64,000 nt of DNA from Kytococcus schroeteri (GCF_042433515.1 NZ_JBHLVH010000014.1:1-64000); one strand, 5' to 3'. Positions 1 through 13,641 are shown, counted from the stretch's first letter. A program made the numbers and translations. The notes: generated by a model not told the origin, from the letters alone.

Positions 1-363
1 TGACCTGCCGCAGTCCAGCCGGGCGGGGTCGCTGGTGACCAGGTCGACCACCGCGCGCACGAACAGGCCCCACTCGCCGGTGGCACACACCAGCTCGTCA
101 GCCACCGTGGCGTCCACGTCCACACGGCGCCACGCGGCCCCCAACCCGCCATCGGTGACCTGCCCGCACGCCCGGGTGACCTCGGCGTGGACCCGGCCGA
201 CCGCGTCGAGGAAGGCCACCTCCGCGGCCCGCATCGCCTCCAGGGCGGCCACCGCCGCACCCAACGCGCCCGTCGCGGTGGGCACCACCCCACCGCCACC
301 GACCGGGCCATCGGACTCCCGCCGCACGACCACCACCCCCTGCCCGGATGCACACCACGACAT
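1..363 (-). CDS. Partial DUF222/HNH endonuclease-like protein (amino-terminal part)
   Basis: An open minus-strand frame runs off the left edge of the window, so only the first 121 or so codons are present. The translation has an alanine-rich helical stretch (ALGAAVAALEAMRAAEVAFL) followed by VADELVCATGEWGLFVRAVVDL. This style matches the DUF222 region that precedes an HNH nuclease domain in many actinobacterial proteins. The HNH motif itself would lie outside the window, so nuclease activity is inferred from family resemblance only. The ATG at 363 is preferred because a GGTGGG stretch precedes it; an in-frame GTG at 372 and an ATG at 405 are alternatives. Such genes are multicopy and often mobile in Micrococcales. 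Confidence 0.5.
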   Translation of the reverse strand, partial: MSWCASGQGVVVVRRESDGPVGGGGVVPTATGALGAAVAALEAMRAAEVAFLDAVGRVHAEVTRACGQVTDGGLGAAWRRVDVDATVADELVCATGEWGLFVRAVVDLVTSDPARLDCGRS

Positions 364-385
364 CGAACACACCCACCCACCGGGT

Positions 386-453
386 CGTTCACATGTTCCA
401 CTCATGGCAGCACCACACCCGCCCCGCAACCCCCATCATCGAACATGTGGACG
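386..453. repeat. Interrupted inverted repeat around the HNH-like gene start
   Basis: CGTTCACATGTTC (386-398) is matched 42 bases later by GAACATGTGGACG (441-453), 12 of 13 positions complementary. It surrounds an alternative start codon of the HNH-like gene. It could be an operator or a chance palindrome. Confidence 0.3.
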
Positions 454-535
454 AAACGACACCCGCCCGACCGCGACCCACCCCACCTGTGGACACCCAC
501 CACACCGGCCCCATGCCCACCCCGACCGAGCCTCC

Positions 536-541
536 TAGCAT
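536..541 (+). promoter_or_regulatory. Putative -10 element of coaE (leaderless)
   Basis: TAGCAT fits the TAnnnT form of actinobacterial -10 boxes and lies seven bases before the ATG at 549, so transcription would start at or next to the start codon. No clear -35 is visible. Confidence 0.4.
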
Positions 542-548
542 GGCCGCC

Positions 549-1154
549 ATGCACCGCATTGCGCTCACCGGGGGAATCGCCGCCGGAAAGTCCACCGTCG
601 CCCGCCGCCTCGCGGAGCTGGGCGCGGTCGTCATCGACTCCGACCGGCTGAGCCGCGAGGTCGTCGAGCCGGGCACGCCGGGGCTCGCCGAGGTCACCGC
701 CCGCTTCGGCGAGTCCGTCCTGGCCCCCGACGGCTCCCTGGATCGTCCCGCCCTGGGCGCCGTCGTCTTCTCCGACGACGCCGCCCGCCGCGACCTCGAG
801 GCGATCATCCACCCCCGCGTCCGCGCCCGCGCCGCCGAGCTCGAGGCGCAGGCCCCCGCCGGCACCCCAGTGGTGCACGACATCCCGCTCCTCGTGGAGA
901 CCGGTCAGGCGGACGACTTCGACCTCGTCCTCGTCGTGGAGACACCCCAGGAGCTGCGCGTCGAGCGCATGGTCCGCGACCGCGGCATGACTCCCGAGGA
1001 GGCCCGCTCCCGCATCGCCGCCCAGGCCACCGACGCCCAGCGCCGCGCCGTCGCCGACGTGCTCCTGGACAACTCCGGTGACCGGGCCGCCCTCCTGGGC
1101 CAGGTGGACCGCGCCTGGTCCGAGCGCGTGCTGCCGCTGGTCCAGGGCGGCTGA
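549..1154 (+). CDS. coaE: Dephospho-CoA kinase
   Basis: This enzyme phosphorylates the ribose 3'-hydroxyl of dephospho-CoA, the last step of coenzyme A synthesis in the cytoplasm. The 201-residue product has the CoaE P-loop GGIAAGKST at residues 8-16, then VVIDSDRLSREV and IHPRVRARAAELE, which are typical of the family. The length matches the usual 195-210 residues. The start at 549 gives the conserved MHRIALTGG opening; an in-frame ATG at 540 would add three residues. No Shine-Dalgarno is evident, and a TAGCAT box seven bases upstream suggests a leaderless transcript. In Micrococcales coaE commonly lies just upstream of uvrB; here a transporter on the other strand is interposed. Confidence 0.95.
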   Translation: MHRIALTGGIAAGKSTVARRLAELGAVVIDSDRLSREVVEPGTPGLAEVTARFGESVLAPDGSLDRPALGAVVFSDDAARRDLEAIIHPRVRARAAELEAQAPAGTPVVHDIPLLVETGQADDFDLVLVVETPQELRVERMVRDRGMTPEEARSRIAAQATDAQRRAVADVLLDNSGDRAALLGQVDRAWSERVLPLVQGG

Positions 1155-1204
1155 GGCGCCCGGCACCGACCGTCCGGCTCCGTCTGCCCGATGCCGGGCG
1201 CACG

Positions 1205-1242
1205 ACGAGGCCCCCGGCACCAGCAGGTGCCGGGGGCCTCGT
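1205..1242. terminator. Bidirectional stem-loop terminator between coaE and the BCCT gene
   Basis: A perfect 17-bp inverted repeat (arm ACGAGGCCCCCGGCACC) with a four-base AGCA loop sits between two convergent genes. No T-tract follows, as is usual in high-GC actinobacteria. Confidence 0.8.
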
Positions 1243-1256
1243 GCGACCGGGGGAGG

Positions 1257-3071
<1,815 letters not shown>

Positions 3072-3246
3072 GGGTGTCCTCTCGACGGGGTGTGCGATCG
3101 GTGGCCGATGGGGGGGCGGGGCCGGGGCTCGACGCCGGCCCATGGCCGCTCCCGACCGTATCGGCAGCCCTCGAGGGAAACACACGGTGATGGACCAGCC
3201 AAATCCTCGGGGCGTCGGGTGATGGGTCTCACGGCTCGGCGGGAGG

Positions 3247-3269
3247 TTGTCGGTGGCCCCGTCTACCGT
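3247..3269 (+). promoter_or_regulatory. RecA-independent DNA-damage promoter (RecA-NDp/PafBC type) of uvrB
   Basis: TTGTCGGTG, eight bases, then TACCGT matches the mycobacterial RecA-NDp consensus TTGTCRGTG-N8-TAnnnT exactly. The predicted transcript start coincides with the uvrB ATG at 3276, so the mRNA is probably leaderless. Confidence 0.75.
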
Positions 3270-3275
3270 TGAACC

Positions 3276-5387
3276 ATGCGCCCCGTCACGGACCTCCAAC
3301 GCAGCGTCGCCCCCTTCGAGGTGGTCTCGGAGTACCAGCCCGCCGGCGACCAGCCGACCGCCATCGCGGACCTCACGCGCCGCATCCAGGCGGGGGAGAA
3401 GGACGTGGTGCTCCTGGGTGCCACCGGTACCGGCAAGTCGGCCACCACCGCGTGGATGATCGAGAAGCTGCAGCGGCCCACGCTGGTGATGGCGCCCAAC
3501 AAGACGCTCGCCGCGCAGCTGGCCAACGAGTTCCGCGAGCTGCTCCCGCACAACGCGGTGGAGTACTTCGTCTCCTACTACGACTACTACCAGCCGGAGG
3601 CGTACGTCCCGCAGACGGACACCTACATCGAGAAGGACTCCTCCATCAACGAGGAGGTGGAGCGGCTGCGCCACAGCGCCACCAACTCGCTGCTCACCCG
3701 GCGTGACGTGGTGGTGGTGGCCTCGGTGTCCTGCATCTACGGCCTGGGCACGCCGCAGGAGTACGTGGACCGCATGGTGCGCCTCACGGTGGGCCAGGAG
3801 ATGGACCGCGAGGAGCTGCTGCGCAAGTTCGTCACCATGCAGTACTCGCGCAACGACATGGCCTTCCAGCGCGGCACCTTCCGGGTGCGGGGGGACACGG
3901 TGGAGATCATCCCGATGTACGAGGAGCTCGCCGTGCGCATCGAGTTCTTCGGTGACGAGATCGACGCCATCGCCACGCTCAACCCGCTCACCGGCGAGGT
4001 GGTGCGCGACGAGGAGGAGATGTACATCTTCCCGGCCACCCACTACGTGGCCGGGCCGGAGCGCATGGAGCGGGCCATCTCCGGCATCGAGCACGAGCTG
4101 GAGGGGCAGCTGGCGCGCTTCGAGCAGCAGGGCAAGCTCCTGGAGGCCCAGCGCCTGCGCATGCGCACCACCTACGACGTCGAGATGATGCGCGAGATGG
4201 GCAGCTGCAACGGCATCGAGAACTACTCGCTGCACATCGACGGCCGCGAGCCCGGATCGGCGCCGAACTGCCTGCTCGACTACTTCCCGGAGGACTTCCT
4301 CCTGGTGCTCGACGAGTCCCACGTGACCGTGCCGCAGATCGGCGCCATGTTCGAGGGGGACATGTCGCGCAAGCGCACGCTGGTGGACCACGGCTTCCGC
4401 CTGCCCAGCGCCATGGACAACCGCCCGCTGAAGTGGGAGGAGTTCCTCGAGCGCATCGGGCAGACGGTGTACCTCTCGGCGACGCCGGGCGACTACGAGC
4501 TCGCCAAGTCCGACGGCTACGTGGAGCAGATCATCCGCCCCACCGGTCTGGTGGACCCGGAGATCGTGGTGAAGCCCACCAAGGGGCAGATCGACGACCT
4601 GCTGGCCGAGATCCGCGAGCGGGCCGAGCGCGACGAGCGCGTCCTGGTCACGACCCTCACCAAGAAGATGGCCGAGGACCTCACCGACTACCTGCTGGAG
4701 CGCCAGGTGCGGGTGCGCTACCTGCACAGCGAAGTGGACACGCTGCGGCGCATCGAGCTGCTCAAGGAGCTGCGCCTGGGCGAGTACGACGTCCTCGTGG
4801 GTATCAACCTGCTGCGCGAGGGCCTCGACCTCCCCGAGGTGTCTCTCGTGAGCATCCTCGATGCGGACAAACAGGGCTTCCTGCGGTCCAACCGGTCGCT
4901 CATCCAGACCATCGGCCGTGCGGCCCGCAACGTGTCGGGCCAGGTGCACATGTACGCCGACACCATCACCGAGTCGATGCAGTACGCCATCGACGAGACC
5001 AACCGGCGCCGCGCCAAGCAGATCGCGCACAACACCGAGCACGGCATCGACCCCACCCCGCTGCGCAAGAAGATCGGCGACATCACCGAGATGCTCGCCG
5101 AGATGCAGGGCGTGGCCAGCACCTACGAGGGCGTCACCGACCCCGGCCGCCCCACGGGCCGGCGGGGTGCCGCGGCCGACGCCGACGTGGCCGCGGACCT
5201 CTCGGTGGCCACCGGGGAGCGCCCCACGGACATGCCCAAGGCCGAGCTGGCCGAACTCATCGCCCAGCTCACCGACCAGATGCACTCGGCGGCCGAGCAG
5301 CTGCAGTTCGAGCTGGCAGGGCGGCTGCGTGACGAGATCGCCGAGCTGCGCAAGGAGCTGCGGCAGATGGAGCGCGCCACCGGCTGA
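3276..5387 (+). CDS. uvrB: UvrABC excinuclease subunit B
   Basis: UvrB is the damage-verification helicase-like subunit of nucleotide excision repair: UvrA loads it onto DNA, and it then recruits UvrC for dual incision. The 703-residue product shows Walker A GATGTGKS at residues 48-55, the tyrosine-rich beta-hairpin YFVSYYDYYQPEAYVP near 100-115, and the DEAD-like DESH motif near 345. The helicase motif VGINLLREGLDLPEV lies near 510, and a carboxy-terminal UVR domain near 660-695 (FELAGRLRDEIAELRKEL) contacts UvrC. An acidic, alanine-rich linker precedes the UVR domain. A damage-inducible promoter motif lies directly upstream, and a near-identical one precedes uvrA. Confidence 0.98.
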   Translation: MRPVTDLQRSVAPFEVVSEYQPAGDQPTAIADLTRRIQAGEKDVVLLGATGTGKSATTAWMIEKLQRPTLVMAPNKTLAAQLANEFRELLPHNAVEYFVSYYDYYQPEAYVPQTDTYIEKDSSINEEVERLRHSATNSLLTRRDVVVVASVSCIYGLGTPQEYVDRMVRLTVGQEMDREELLRKFVTMQYSRNDMAFQRGTFRVRGDTVEIIPMYEELAVRIEFFGDEIDAIATLNPLTGEVVRDEEEMYIFPATHYVAGPERMERAISGIEHELEGQLARFEQQGKLLEAQRLRMRTTYDVEMMREMGSCNGIENYSLHIDGREPGSAPNCLLDYFPEDFLLVLDESHVTVPQIGAMFEGDMSRKRTLVDHGFRLPSAMDNRPLKWEEFLERIGQTVYLSATPGDYELAKSDGYVEQIIRPTGLVDPEIVVKPTKGQIDDLLAEIRERAERDERVLVTTLTKKMAEDLTDYLLERQVRVRYLHSEVDTLRRIELLKELRLGEYDVLVGINLLREGLDLPEVSLVSILDADKQGFLRSNRSLIQTIGRAARNVSGQVHMYADTITESMQYAIDETNRRRAKQIAHNTEHGIDPTPLRKKIGDITEMLAEMQGVASTYEGVTDPGRPTGRRGAAADADVAADLSVATGERPTDMPKAELAELIAQLTDQMHSAAEQLQFELAGRLRDEIAELRKELRQMERATG

Positions 5388-5415
5388 CCCCACCCCCACC
5401 GAGGCGGCCACCCCG

Positions 5416-5421
5416 TAGGAT
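5416..5421 (+). promoter_or_regulatory. Putative -10 element for the terC riboswitch transcript
   Basis: TAGGAT lies about ten bases before the 5' end of the predicted aptamer, the correct place for a promoter that makes a riboswitch leader starting near 5428. Confidence 0.5.
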
Positions 5422-5430
5422 GACCCCTCG

Positions 5431-5549
5431 ACGGAGGGGAGTATCCCCGCGTGAGCTCTCGTCATCACGAAGCCCGGGTGCGGCCGCCAGGCCCCAACGA
5501 CCGGCGCTTCCGGGAGTTCGGCCCACCCGAGGTGGGAGAGACCTCCGGC
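5431..5549 (+). ncRNA. yybP-ykoY family manganese riboswitch upstream of terC
   Basis: The terC leader contains the landmarks of this aptamer in order. They are a 5' strand ending GGAGGGGAGTA (5433-5443), the central CGTCATCACG segment (near 5460-5470) and a CCGGC element near 5500. The closing 3' strand is GAGACCTCC (about 5538-5545), which pairs with the opening GGAGG to form P1. This class binds Mn2+ and is commonly found before TerC/YkoY-type membrane proteins and Mn exporters. A hairpin CCCACCCGAGGTGGG lies just before the closing strand. Assigned by eye; a covariance-model search would settle it. Confidence 0.8.
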
Positions 5550-5597
5550 CCGTGACCACGTGCCACCCCGGTGGCCGCAACGGAAGGTTCCCCTCCC

Positions 5598-6650
5598 ATG
5601 ACAGTTCCCCTCTGGGTCTGGATCGTCAGCCTCGTCGTCACCCTGGGCGTCCTCGCCTTCGACGTCTGGTGGGCGATGCGCAACCCCCACGTGCCCTCCC
5701 GCAAGGAGACCACCGGGTTCCTGACCGTCTACGTCAGCGCCGCCGTCCTCTTCGGCATCGGCGTCTGGGTGCTCGCCGGCCACCAGTACGGCACCGAGTT
5801 CTTCGCCGGCTGGCTCACCGAGTACTCGCTGAGCATCGACAACCTCTTCATCTTCCTCATCATCATGAGCAAGTTCGGGGTGCCGCGGAAGTACCAGCAG
5901 GACGCCCTGCTGTGGGGCATCATCATCGCCCTGGTGCTGCGCGCGATCTTCATCGCCGTGGGGGCCACCGCGATCAACGCGTTCTCGTGGATCTTCTACC
6001 TCTTCGGTGCCTTCCTCATCTACACCGCCGTCAAGCTCTTCCTGGAGTCGATCAACGACGAGGACGAGGACGAGTTCGAGGAGAACGCGTTCATCACCTT
6101 CGTCAAGAACCGTTTCCCGGCCACCGACTCGTGGGAGCACGGCACCCACTTCCTCGCAAGGATCGACGGCAAGAAGCTCATCACGCCGATGTTCATCACC
6201 GTCATCGCGCTGGGCTCCACCGACCTGCTGTTCGCGCTGGACTCCATCCCGGCCATCTTCGGCCTCACCCAGGAGCCCTACCTGGTGCTCATGGCCAACA
6301 TCTTCGCGCTGATGGGTCTGCGCCAGCTGTTCTTCCTGCTCGGTGACCTGCTGCAGCGCCTGGTCTACCTGGGCATCGGCCTCTCGGTGCTGCTGGCCTT
6401 CATCGGTGTCAAGCTCATCCTCCACGCGATGCACGAGAACGAGCTGCCCTTCATCAACGGTGGGGAGCACATCGCCTGGGCCCCGGACATCCCGATCCTC
6501 GTGTCGCTGGGCGCCATCGTGCTCATCCTCGGCGTGACGACGATCGCCAGCCTCATCAAGTCCAGCAAGGACCGCCGCAAGGCGGAGGAACCGGATCAGG
6601 AGTACATGATCCTGGACGGCAAGAAGGTGCCGATCAACCGCGACAACTGA
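5598..6650 (+). CDS. TerC family integral membrane protein, probable metal exporter
   Basis: A TerC-family protein of 350 residues with about eight hydrophobic helices. Family members in Bacillus (MeeF/MeeY) and others export manganese or load it onto secreted enzymes; older annotations say tellurium resistance. It starts MTVPLWVWIVSLV and carries the family stretch LTEYSLSIDNLFIFLIIMSKF, with the conserved acidic residue of the transport site, and ALDSIPAIFG in the second half. An unusually acidic cytoplasmic loop (INDEDEDEFEEN) lies near residues 150-165. The start at 5598 follows GGAAGG and lies downstream of the manganese riboswitch, so expression should rise with Mn2+. Manganese export is therefore the best inferred role. 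Confidence 0.9.
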   Translation: MTVPLWVWIVSLVVTLGVLAFDVWWAMRNPHVPSRKETTGFLTVYVSAAVLFGIGVWVLAGHQYGTEFFAGWLTEYSLSIDNLFIFLIIMSKFGVPRKYQQDALLWGIIIALVLRAIFIAVGATAINAFSWIFYLFGAFLIYTAVKLFLESINDEDEDEFEENAFITFVKNRFPATDSWEHGTHFLARIDGKKLITPMFITVIALGSTDLLFALDSIPAIFGLTQEPYLVLMANIFALMGLRQLFFLLGDLLQRLVYLGIGLSVLLAFIGVKLILHAMHENELPFINGGEHIAWAPDIPILVSLGAIVLILGVTTIASLIKSSKDRRKAEEPDQEYMILDGKKVPINRDN

Positions 6651-6663
6651 TCCGCTGGTCGCC

Positions 6664-7574
6664 TCAGGCGCCCGGTTCCGCTCCGGCGGGCCGGGCGCCT
6701 CGTCGTGGCCGGGACATCACGATGATGCTGGCCGCCACCACCAGGGCGATGCCGAGCAGCTGCGGCCCGCGGAGCCCCTGGCCGAGCACGACCGCACCGG
6801 CTGCGGCCGCGGCGGCCGGCTCCAGGCTCAGGAGCACGCCGAACACGCCGGGGGCCAACCGGCGCAGGGCCACCAGCTCGAGGCTGTAGGGGACGGCCGA
6901 GGATGCCAGCGACACCCCCAGCCCCACGAGGAGCACGTGGGGGTCGAGCAGGGTGCTCCCGGCGGTCGCGATGCCGGCCGGGGCGAGCACCAGGGCGCCC
7001 AGCACCATCGCCAGGGCGACCCCGTCGAGCCCGGTGAAGTGTCGGCCCACGCGCGCGCGCTGGTGAGGATGTAGCCGCACCAGCAGGCGCCGGCGAGCGC
7101 CGCCAGCAGGGCACCGAGGGGGTCCACCCCCTGACCGCCGGCGACGGCCGCCCACGCGCCGCTCACGAGGACAACGCCCGTGGCCGCGGCGGCGACGGCG
7201 AGCAGGTCCCGGCGGGTGCGGGAGAGCACGGCGGACATCACCAGCGGACCGGTGAACTCGATGGTGACGGCCACGCCGATGGGCAGGCGGTCCAGCGAGG
7301 CGTAGAAGAAGAGGTTCATCGCCGTCATGGCCACGGCGAAGGCGACCACGGCCCGCCAGTCCGCGGCCGAGCGGCCACGCAGCGTGGGACGGGCCGCGGC
7401 CACGAGCAGCAACCCGGCGAGGGTGAGCCGCAGGGCGGTGGTGCCGACGACGCCGACGGTGGGCAGCAGGGTGGCCGCGAACGCCCCACCGACCTGCACG
7501 CTCACCACGGCCGCCAGCACCATCCCCACCGGGCCGAGGTCGGACCCGGTGCGGGCCGTACGGGGGAGGGACAT
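6664..7574 (-). pseudogene. EamA/DMT family exporter, frameshifted in a GC dinucleotide run
   Basis: A drug/metabolite transporter of the EamA (RhtA-like) family, expected to have ten membrane helices in two five-helix repeats. Codons from the ATG at 7574 read MSLPRTARTGSDLGPV through the first repeat to GACWCGYILTSARA near position 7060. The remaining half (VGRHFTGLDGVALAMVLGAL to ARPAGAEPGA, stop at 6664) lies in another frame. The switch falls at five GC dinucleotides (7051-7060); removing one GC restores a continuous family-like reading frame of about 300 residues. The promoter box TAGACT (7581-7586) is intact. It is either a recent null mutation, a phase-variable switch or a sequencing error. 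Confidence 0.8.
6666..6700. terminator. Stem-loop between terC and the EamA gene
   Basis: AGGCGCCCGG pairs with CCGGGCGCCT over ten bases across a 15-base loop. It overlaps the last codons of the convergent EamA gene and probably terminates terC. Confidence 0.55.
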
Positions 7575-7622
7575 GGCGGGAGTCTAGGGAGCGCCAGGGG
7601 AATGGTGGCGCGCGTGGGGAGG

Positions 7623-7645
7623 TTGTCGGTGGTCGTTCCTAGACT
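7623..7645 (+). promoter_or_regulatory. RecA-independent DNA-damage promoter (RecA-NDp/PafBC type) of uvrA
   Basis: TTGTCGGTG, eight bases, TAGACT again matches TTGTCRGTG-N8-TAnnnT. The 16 bases GGGGAGGTTGTCGGTGG are almost the same as those before uvrB. The predicted 5' leader is about 90 bases. Confidence 0.75.
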
Positions 7646-7740
7646 GGCGGCCGTGACCGGCGGCGCCGGTCGTGCGCCCCACCGACCCCTGCGGTGCGCG
7701 GCGCCCCCAGACCCCGTGTCGACCGAGTGAGGACCAGCGC

Positions 7741-10643
<2,903 letters not shown>

Positions 10644-10644
<1 letters not shown>

Positions 10645-12602
10645 TGGCGGACCCCGCCAGCTACCGTCCCCGCCCCGGGGAGATCCCCACCTCCCCGGGG
10701 GTGTACCGCTTCCGCGACGTCCACGGGCGGGTCATCTACGTGGGCAAGGCCAAGTCGCTGCGCCCGCGGCTCAGCTCGTACTTCCAGAACCCAGCCCAGC
10801 TCCACCCCCGCACCCGGCAGATGGTGCGCACCGGCGCGTCGGTCGAGTGGACGGTGGTGAACACCGAGGTCGAGGCGCTCCAGCTGGAGTACGCCTGGAT
10901 CAAGGAGTTCGACCCGCGCTTCAACGTCAAGTACCGCGACGACAAGTCGTACCCCTACCTGGCGGTCACCTGGTCCGAGGAGGTGCCGCGCGCCATGGTG
11001 ATGCGCGGCGCCAAGCGGAAGGGCAACCGCTACTACGGCCCGTTCGCGCAGGCCTGGGCCATCCGCGAGGTGCTGGACCTGGCCACCCGTGTGTTCCCCA
11101 TCCGCACCTGCAGCAAGGGCGTCTACCACCGGGCGCAGGTGTCGGGGCGCCCCTGCCTCCTCGGCTACATCGACAAGTGCTCGGCGCCGTGCACCGGGGC
11201 CATCAGCCCCGAGGACCACCGTGCCCTCGTGGACGACTTCTGCCGCTTCATGAACGGCGAGACCGCCGGCTTCGTCCGGCAGATCACCGAGCGCATGCAG
11301 CAGGCCGCCGCCGACCTGGACTTCGAGAACGCCGCCCGGCTCCGCGACGACCTCGGCGCCCTGGAGAAGGTGCTCGAGAAGTCCGCGGTGGTCTTCAACG
11401 AGTCCGTGGACGCCGACCTGTTCGGCATCGCCGACGACGAGCTCGAGGCCGCCGTCCAGGTCTTCCACGTGCGCGGCGGGCGCATCCGGGGCCAGCGCGG
11501 GTGGGTCGTGGACAAGGAGGAGCACCCCACCGCCGAGGCCATCGAGCACCTGCTGCGCCAGTTCTACGGCACGGGCGAGGAGGACATCCCCCGGGAGGTG
11601 CTCGTCTCCACCGACCCGACCGACCACGAGGTGCTCACCGAGTGGCTGTCAGGCATGCGGGGGTCCGCGGTCACCATCCGCACCCCCGAACGGGGCGACA
11701 AGGCCACTCTGCTGCGCACCGTCATCCGCAACGCCGAGGAGTCCCTGGCCCGCCACAAGATGACCCGCGCCGGGGACCTCACGGCCCGGTCGGCGGCGCT
11801 GGCGGAGCTCGAGGAGGCCCTCGGCCTGCCCGAGGCCCCGCTGCGCATCGAGTGCTACGACATCTCCCACACGCAGGGGGAGAACTCCGTGGGCTCGATG
11901 GTGGTCTTCGAGGACGGCCTGCCGCGCAAGGCCGAGTACCGCCGCTTCATCGTCCGCGAGCCGGCCGACGACACCCGCGCGATGGGGGAGGTGCTCACCC
12001 GCCGCTTCCGCCACGGCACCGCCACCCCCGAGGGGGACGCGCTGGCCGACTCCCCGGACGCCCGGAGCAGCGGCAGCCAGTCCGGCACCAGCCGCCCCGG
12101 CCGACCCGCCAAGCGCTTCGCCTACCCGCCGCAGCTGGTCGTCGTGGACGGCGGCCTGCCGCAGGTGAACGCGGCCCGGGCGGCCCTGGACGCCGCGGGG
12201 GCCGGGGACGTGGCCGTCGTGGGGCTGGCCAAGCGCCTCGAGGAGGTGTGGGTGCCGGGCGACGAGTTCCCCCTCGTGCTGCCCCGCGGCGGGGACGCGC
12301 TCTTCCTCCTCCAACGCCTGCGCGACGAGGCGCACCGCTTCGCCATCACCTTCCACCGCCAGCGCCGCTCCAAGGCCATGACCGCCAGTGAGCTCGACAC
12401 CGTCCCCGGCCTCGGCCCGGCCCGCCGCAAGGCGCTCCTGGAGGCCTTCGGCACCGTCCGCGGGATCCGCGCCGCCACCGTCGAGGAGCTGGGGGAGGTG
12501 CCCGGCATCGGGCCCGCCCTGGCGCGCACCGTGCACGAGCACCTGGCCGGGTCGCAGGCCGCCCCGGCGGTCAACGTCACCACCGGCGAGGTGCTGGACT
12601 GA
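10644..12602 (+). CDS. uvrC: UvrABC excinuclease subunit C
   Basis: UvrC makes both incisions flanking a lesion after UvrB verification. Its 652 residues carry a GIY-YIG nuclease domain near 15-95 (PGVYRFRDVHGRVIYVGKAK), a UVR helix pair near 205-240 that binds UvrB, the RNase H-like UvrC domain near 380-540 (IECYDISHTQGENSVGSMVV, VVVDGGLPQV), and helix-hairpin-helix repeats near 580-640 (LDTVPGLGPARRKAL, EVPGIGPALA). A serine/proline-rich insertion of roughly 40 residues around 455-495 interrupts the nuclease domain and looks like a disordered loop. The ATG overlaps the uvrA stop codon. Confidence 0.97.
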
Positions 12603-12621
12603 ACCCTGCGAGGATGGCCCC

Positions 12622-13593
12622 ATGACGACCTCCTCGACCGGCGGGGTGTGGCAGGCCCCCCGCACCGCCGTGGTGACCGAGCTCCTGCGCCAGGCCGAGC
12701 AGTCCCCCTCCGGACCCCACCTCGGGGAGGCGGGGGAGATCGCGGTGGTGACGGGCCTCTCCGGGGCCGGGCGCACCACCGTCACCAACGTGCTGGAGGA
12801 CACCGGCTGGTACGTGGTGGACAACCTGCCGCCCTCCCTCATCGGGAACCTCGCCGCGATGTCCGACCGCCTTCGCGTGGAGGCCGACCGTGCGCCCCGC
12901 CTCGCGGTGGCCTGCACGGTGCCGTCCGAAGCCGTGGTCGAGGACCTGGCCGAGGCGCTCAAGGAGCTGCGGGCCGCCGGCTGGAAGCCGTGGGTGCTCT
13001 ACCTGGACGCCAGCGAGGCCGAGCTCGTGCGCCGCTACGAGGCGGTGCGCCGCCCGCACCCGCTGCAGGGCCAGGGGCGCCTGCTCGACGGCATCCGCGC
13101 CGAGCGCCGCCTGCTGGGCAGCCTGCGCGCCACCGCCGACGTGGTGGTGGACACCAGCGGCCTCAACGTGCACCAGCTCTCCGCCCAGATCGGCCGCATG
13201 GTCGAGCCCGGCGAGGACCTGCCCCGGGTGTCGGTGATGAGCTTCGGCTTCAAGTACGGCCTGCCACTGGACGCCGACATCGTGCTGGACCTGCGCTTCC
13301 TGCCCAACCCCTACTGGGTGCCCGAGCTGCGCGCCCACAACGGCACCGAGGCCCCGGTGCGCGACTTCGTCCTGGCCCAGGAGGGTGCGCTGGACTTCGT
13401 GGAGCGCGCGCTGGACATGCTGGAGCCGATGGTGGCGGGCTATCGCCGCGAGCACCGCCGCTTCGTCACGCTGGCCGTGGGCTGCACCGGCGGCAAGCAC
13501 CGCTCGGTGGCGATCACCGAGGAGCTGGCGCGGCGTCTGGCCGAGCGCGAGGTGGCCGTGCGCTCCCTGCACCGGGACCTGGGGCGCGATTGA
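12622..13593 (+). CDS. rapZ: RapZ/YvcJ family nucleotide-binding protein
   Basis: RapZ-family proteins are P-loop nucleotide-binding proteins; in E. coli RapZ delivers the GlmZ RNA to RNase E, while in Gram-positives YvcJ has a less defined role. The 323-residue product has Walker A GLSGAGRTT at residues 45-53, with arginine in the lysine position as in many actinobacterial homologues. VVDNLPPSLI and VLDLRFLPNPYWVPELR follow, and the carboxy-terminal putative ligand pocket is TLAVGCTGGKHRSVAI. The ATG at 12622 is the first start after uvrC. The rapZ-yvcK-whiA order is conserved in Gram-positives and links cell-wall precursor and carbon metabolism. Confidence 0.93.
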   Translation: MTTSSTGGVWQAPRTAVVTELLRQAEQSPSGPHLGEAGEIAVVTGLSGAGRTTVTNVLEDTGWYVVDNLPPSLIGNLAAMSDRLRVEADRAPRLAVACTVPSEAVVEDLAEALKELRAAGWKPWVLYLDASEAELVRRYEAVRRPHPLQGQGRLLDGIRAERRLLGSLRATADVVVDTSGLNVHQLSAQIGRMVEPGEDLPRVSVMSFGFKYGLPLDADIVLDLRFLPNPYWVPELRAHNGTEAPVRDFVLAQEGALDFVERALDMLEPMVAGYRREHRRFVTLAVGCTGGKHRSVAITEELARRLAEREVAVRSLHRDLGRD

Positions 13594-13641
13594 GCGCCGT
13601 GGGTGTTTGTGCGGCGGCCCGCGGCAGGGGAAACTGAGCGA

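Noticed and set aside
12755..12785. Arginine replacing lysine in the RapZ Walker A motif, as possible inactivation
   Set aside because: Actinobacterial RapZ homologues commonly have GxSGAGR at this point, so it is lineage-typical.
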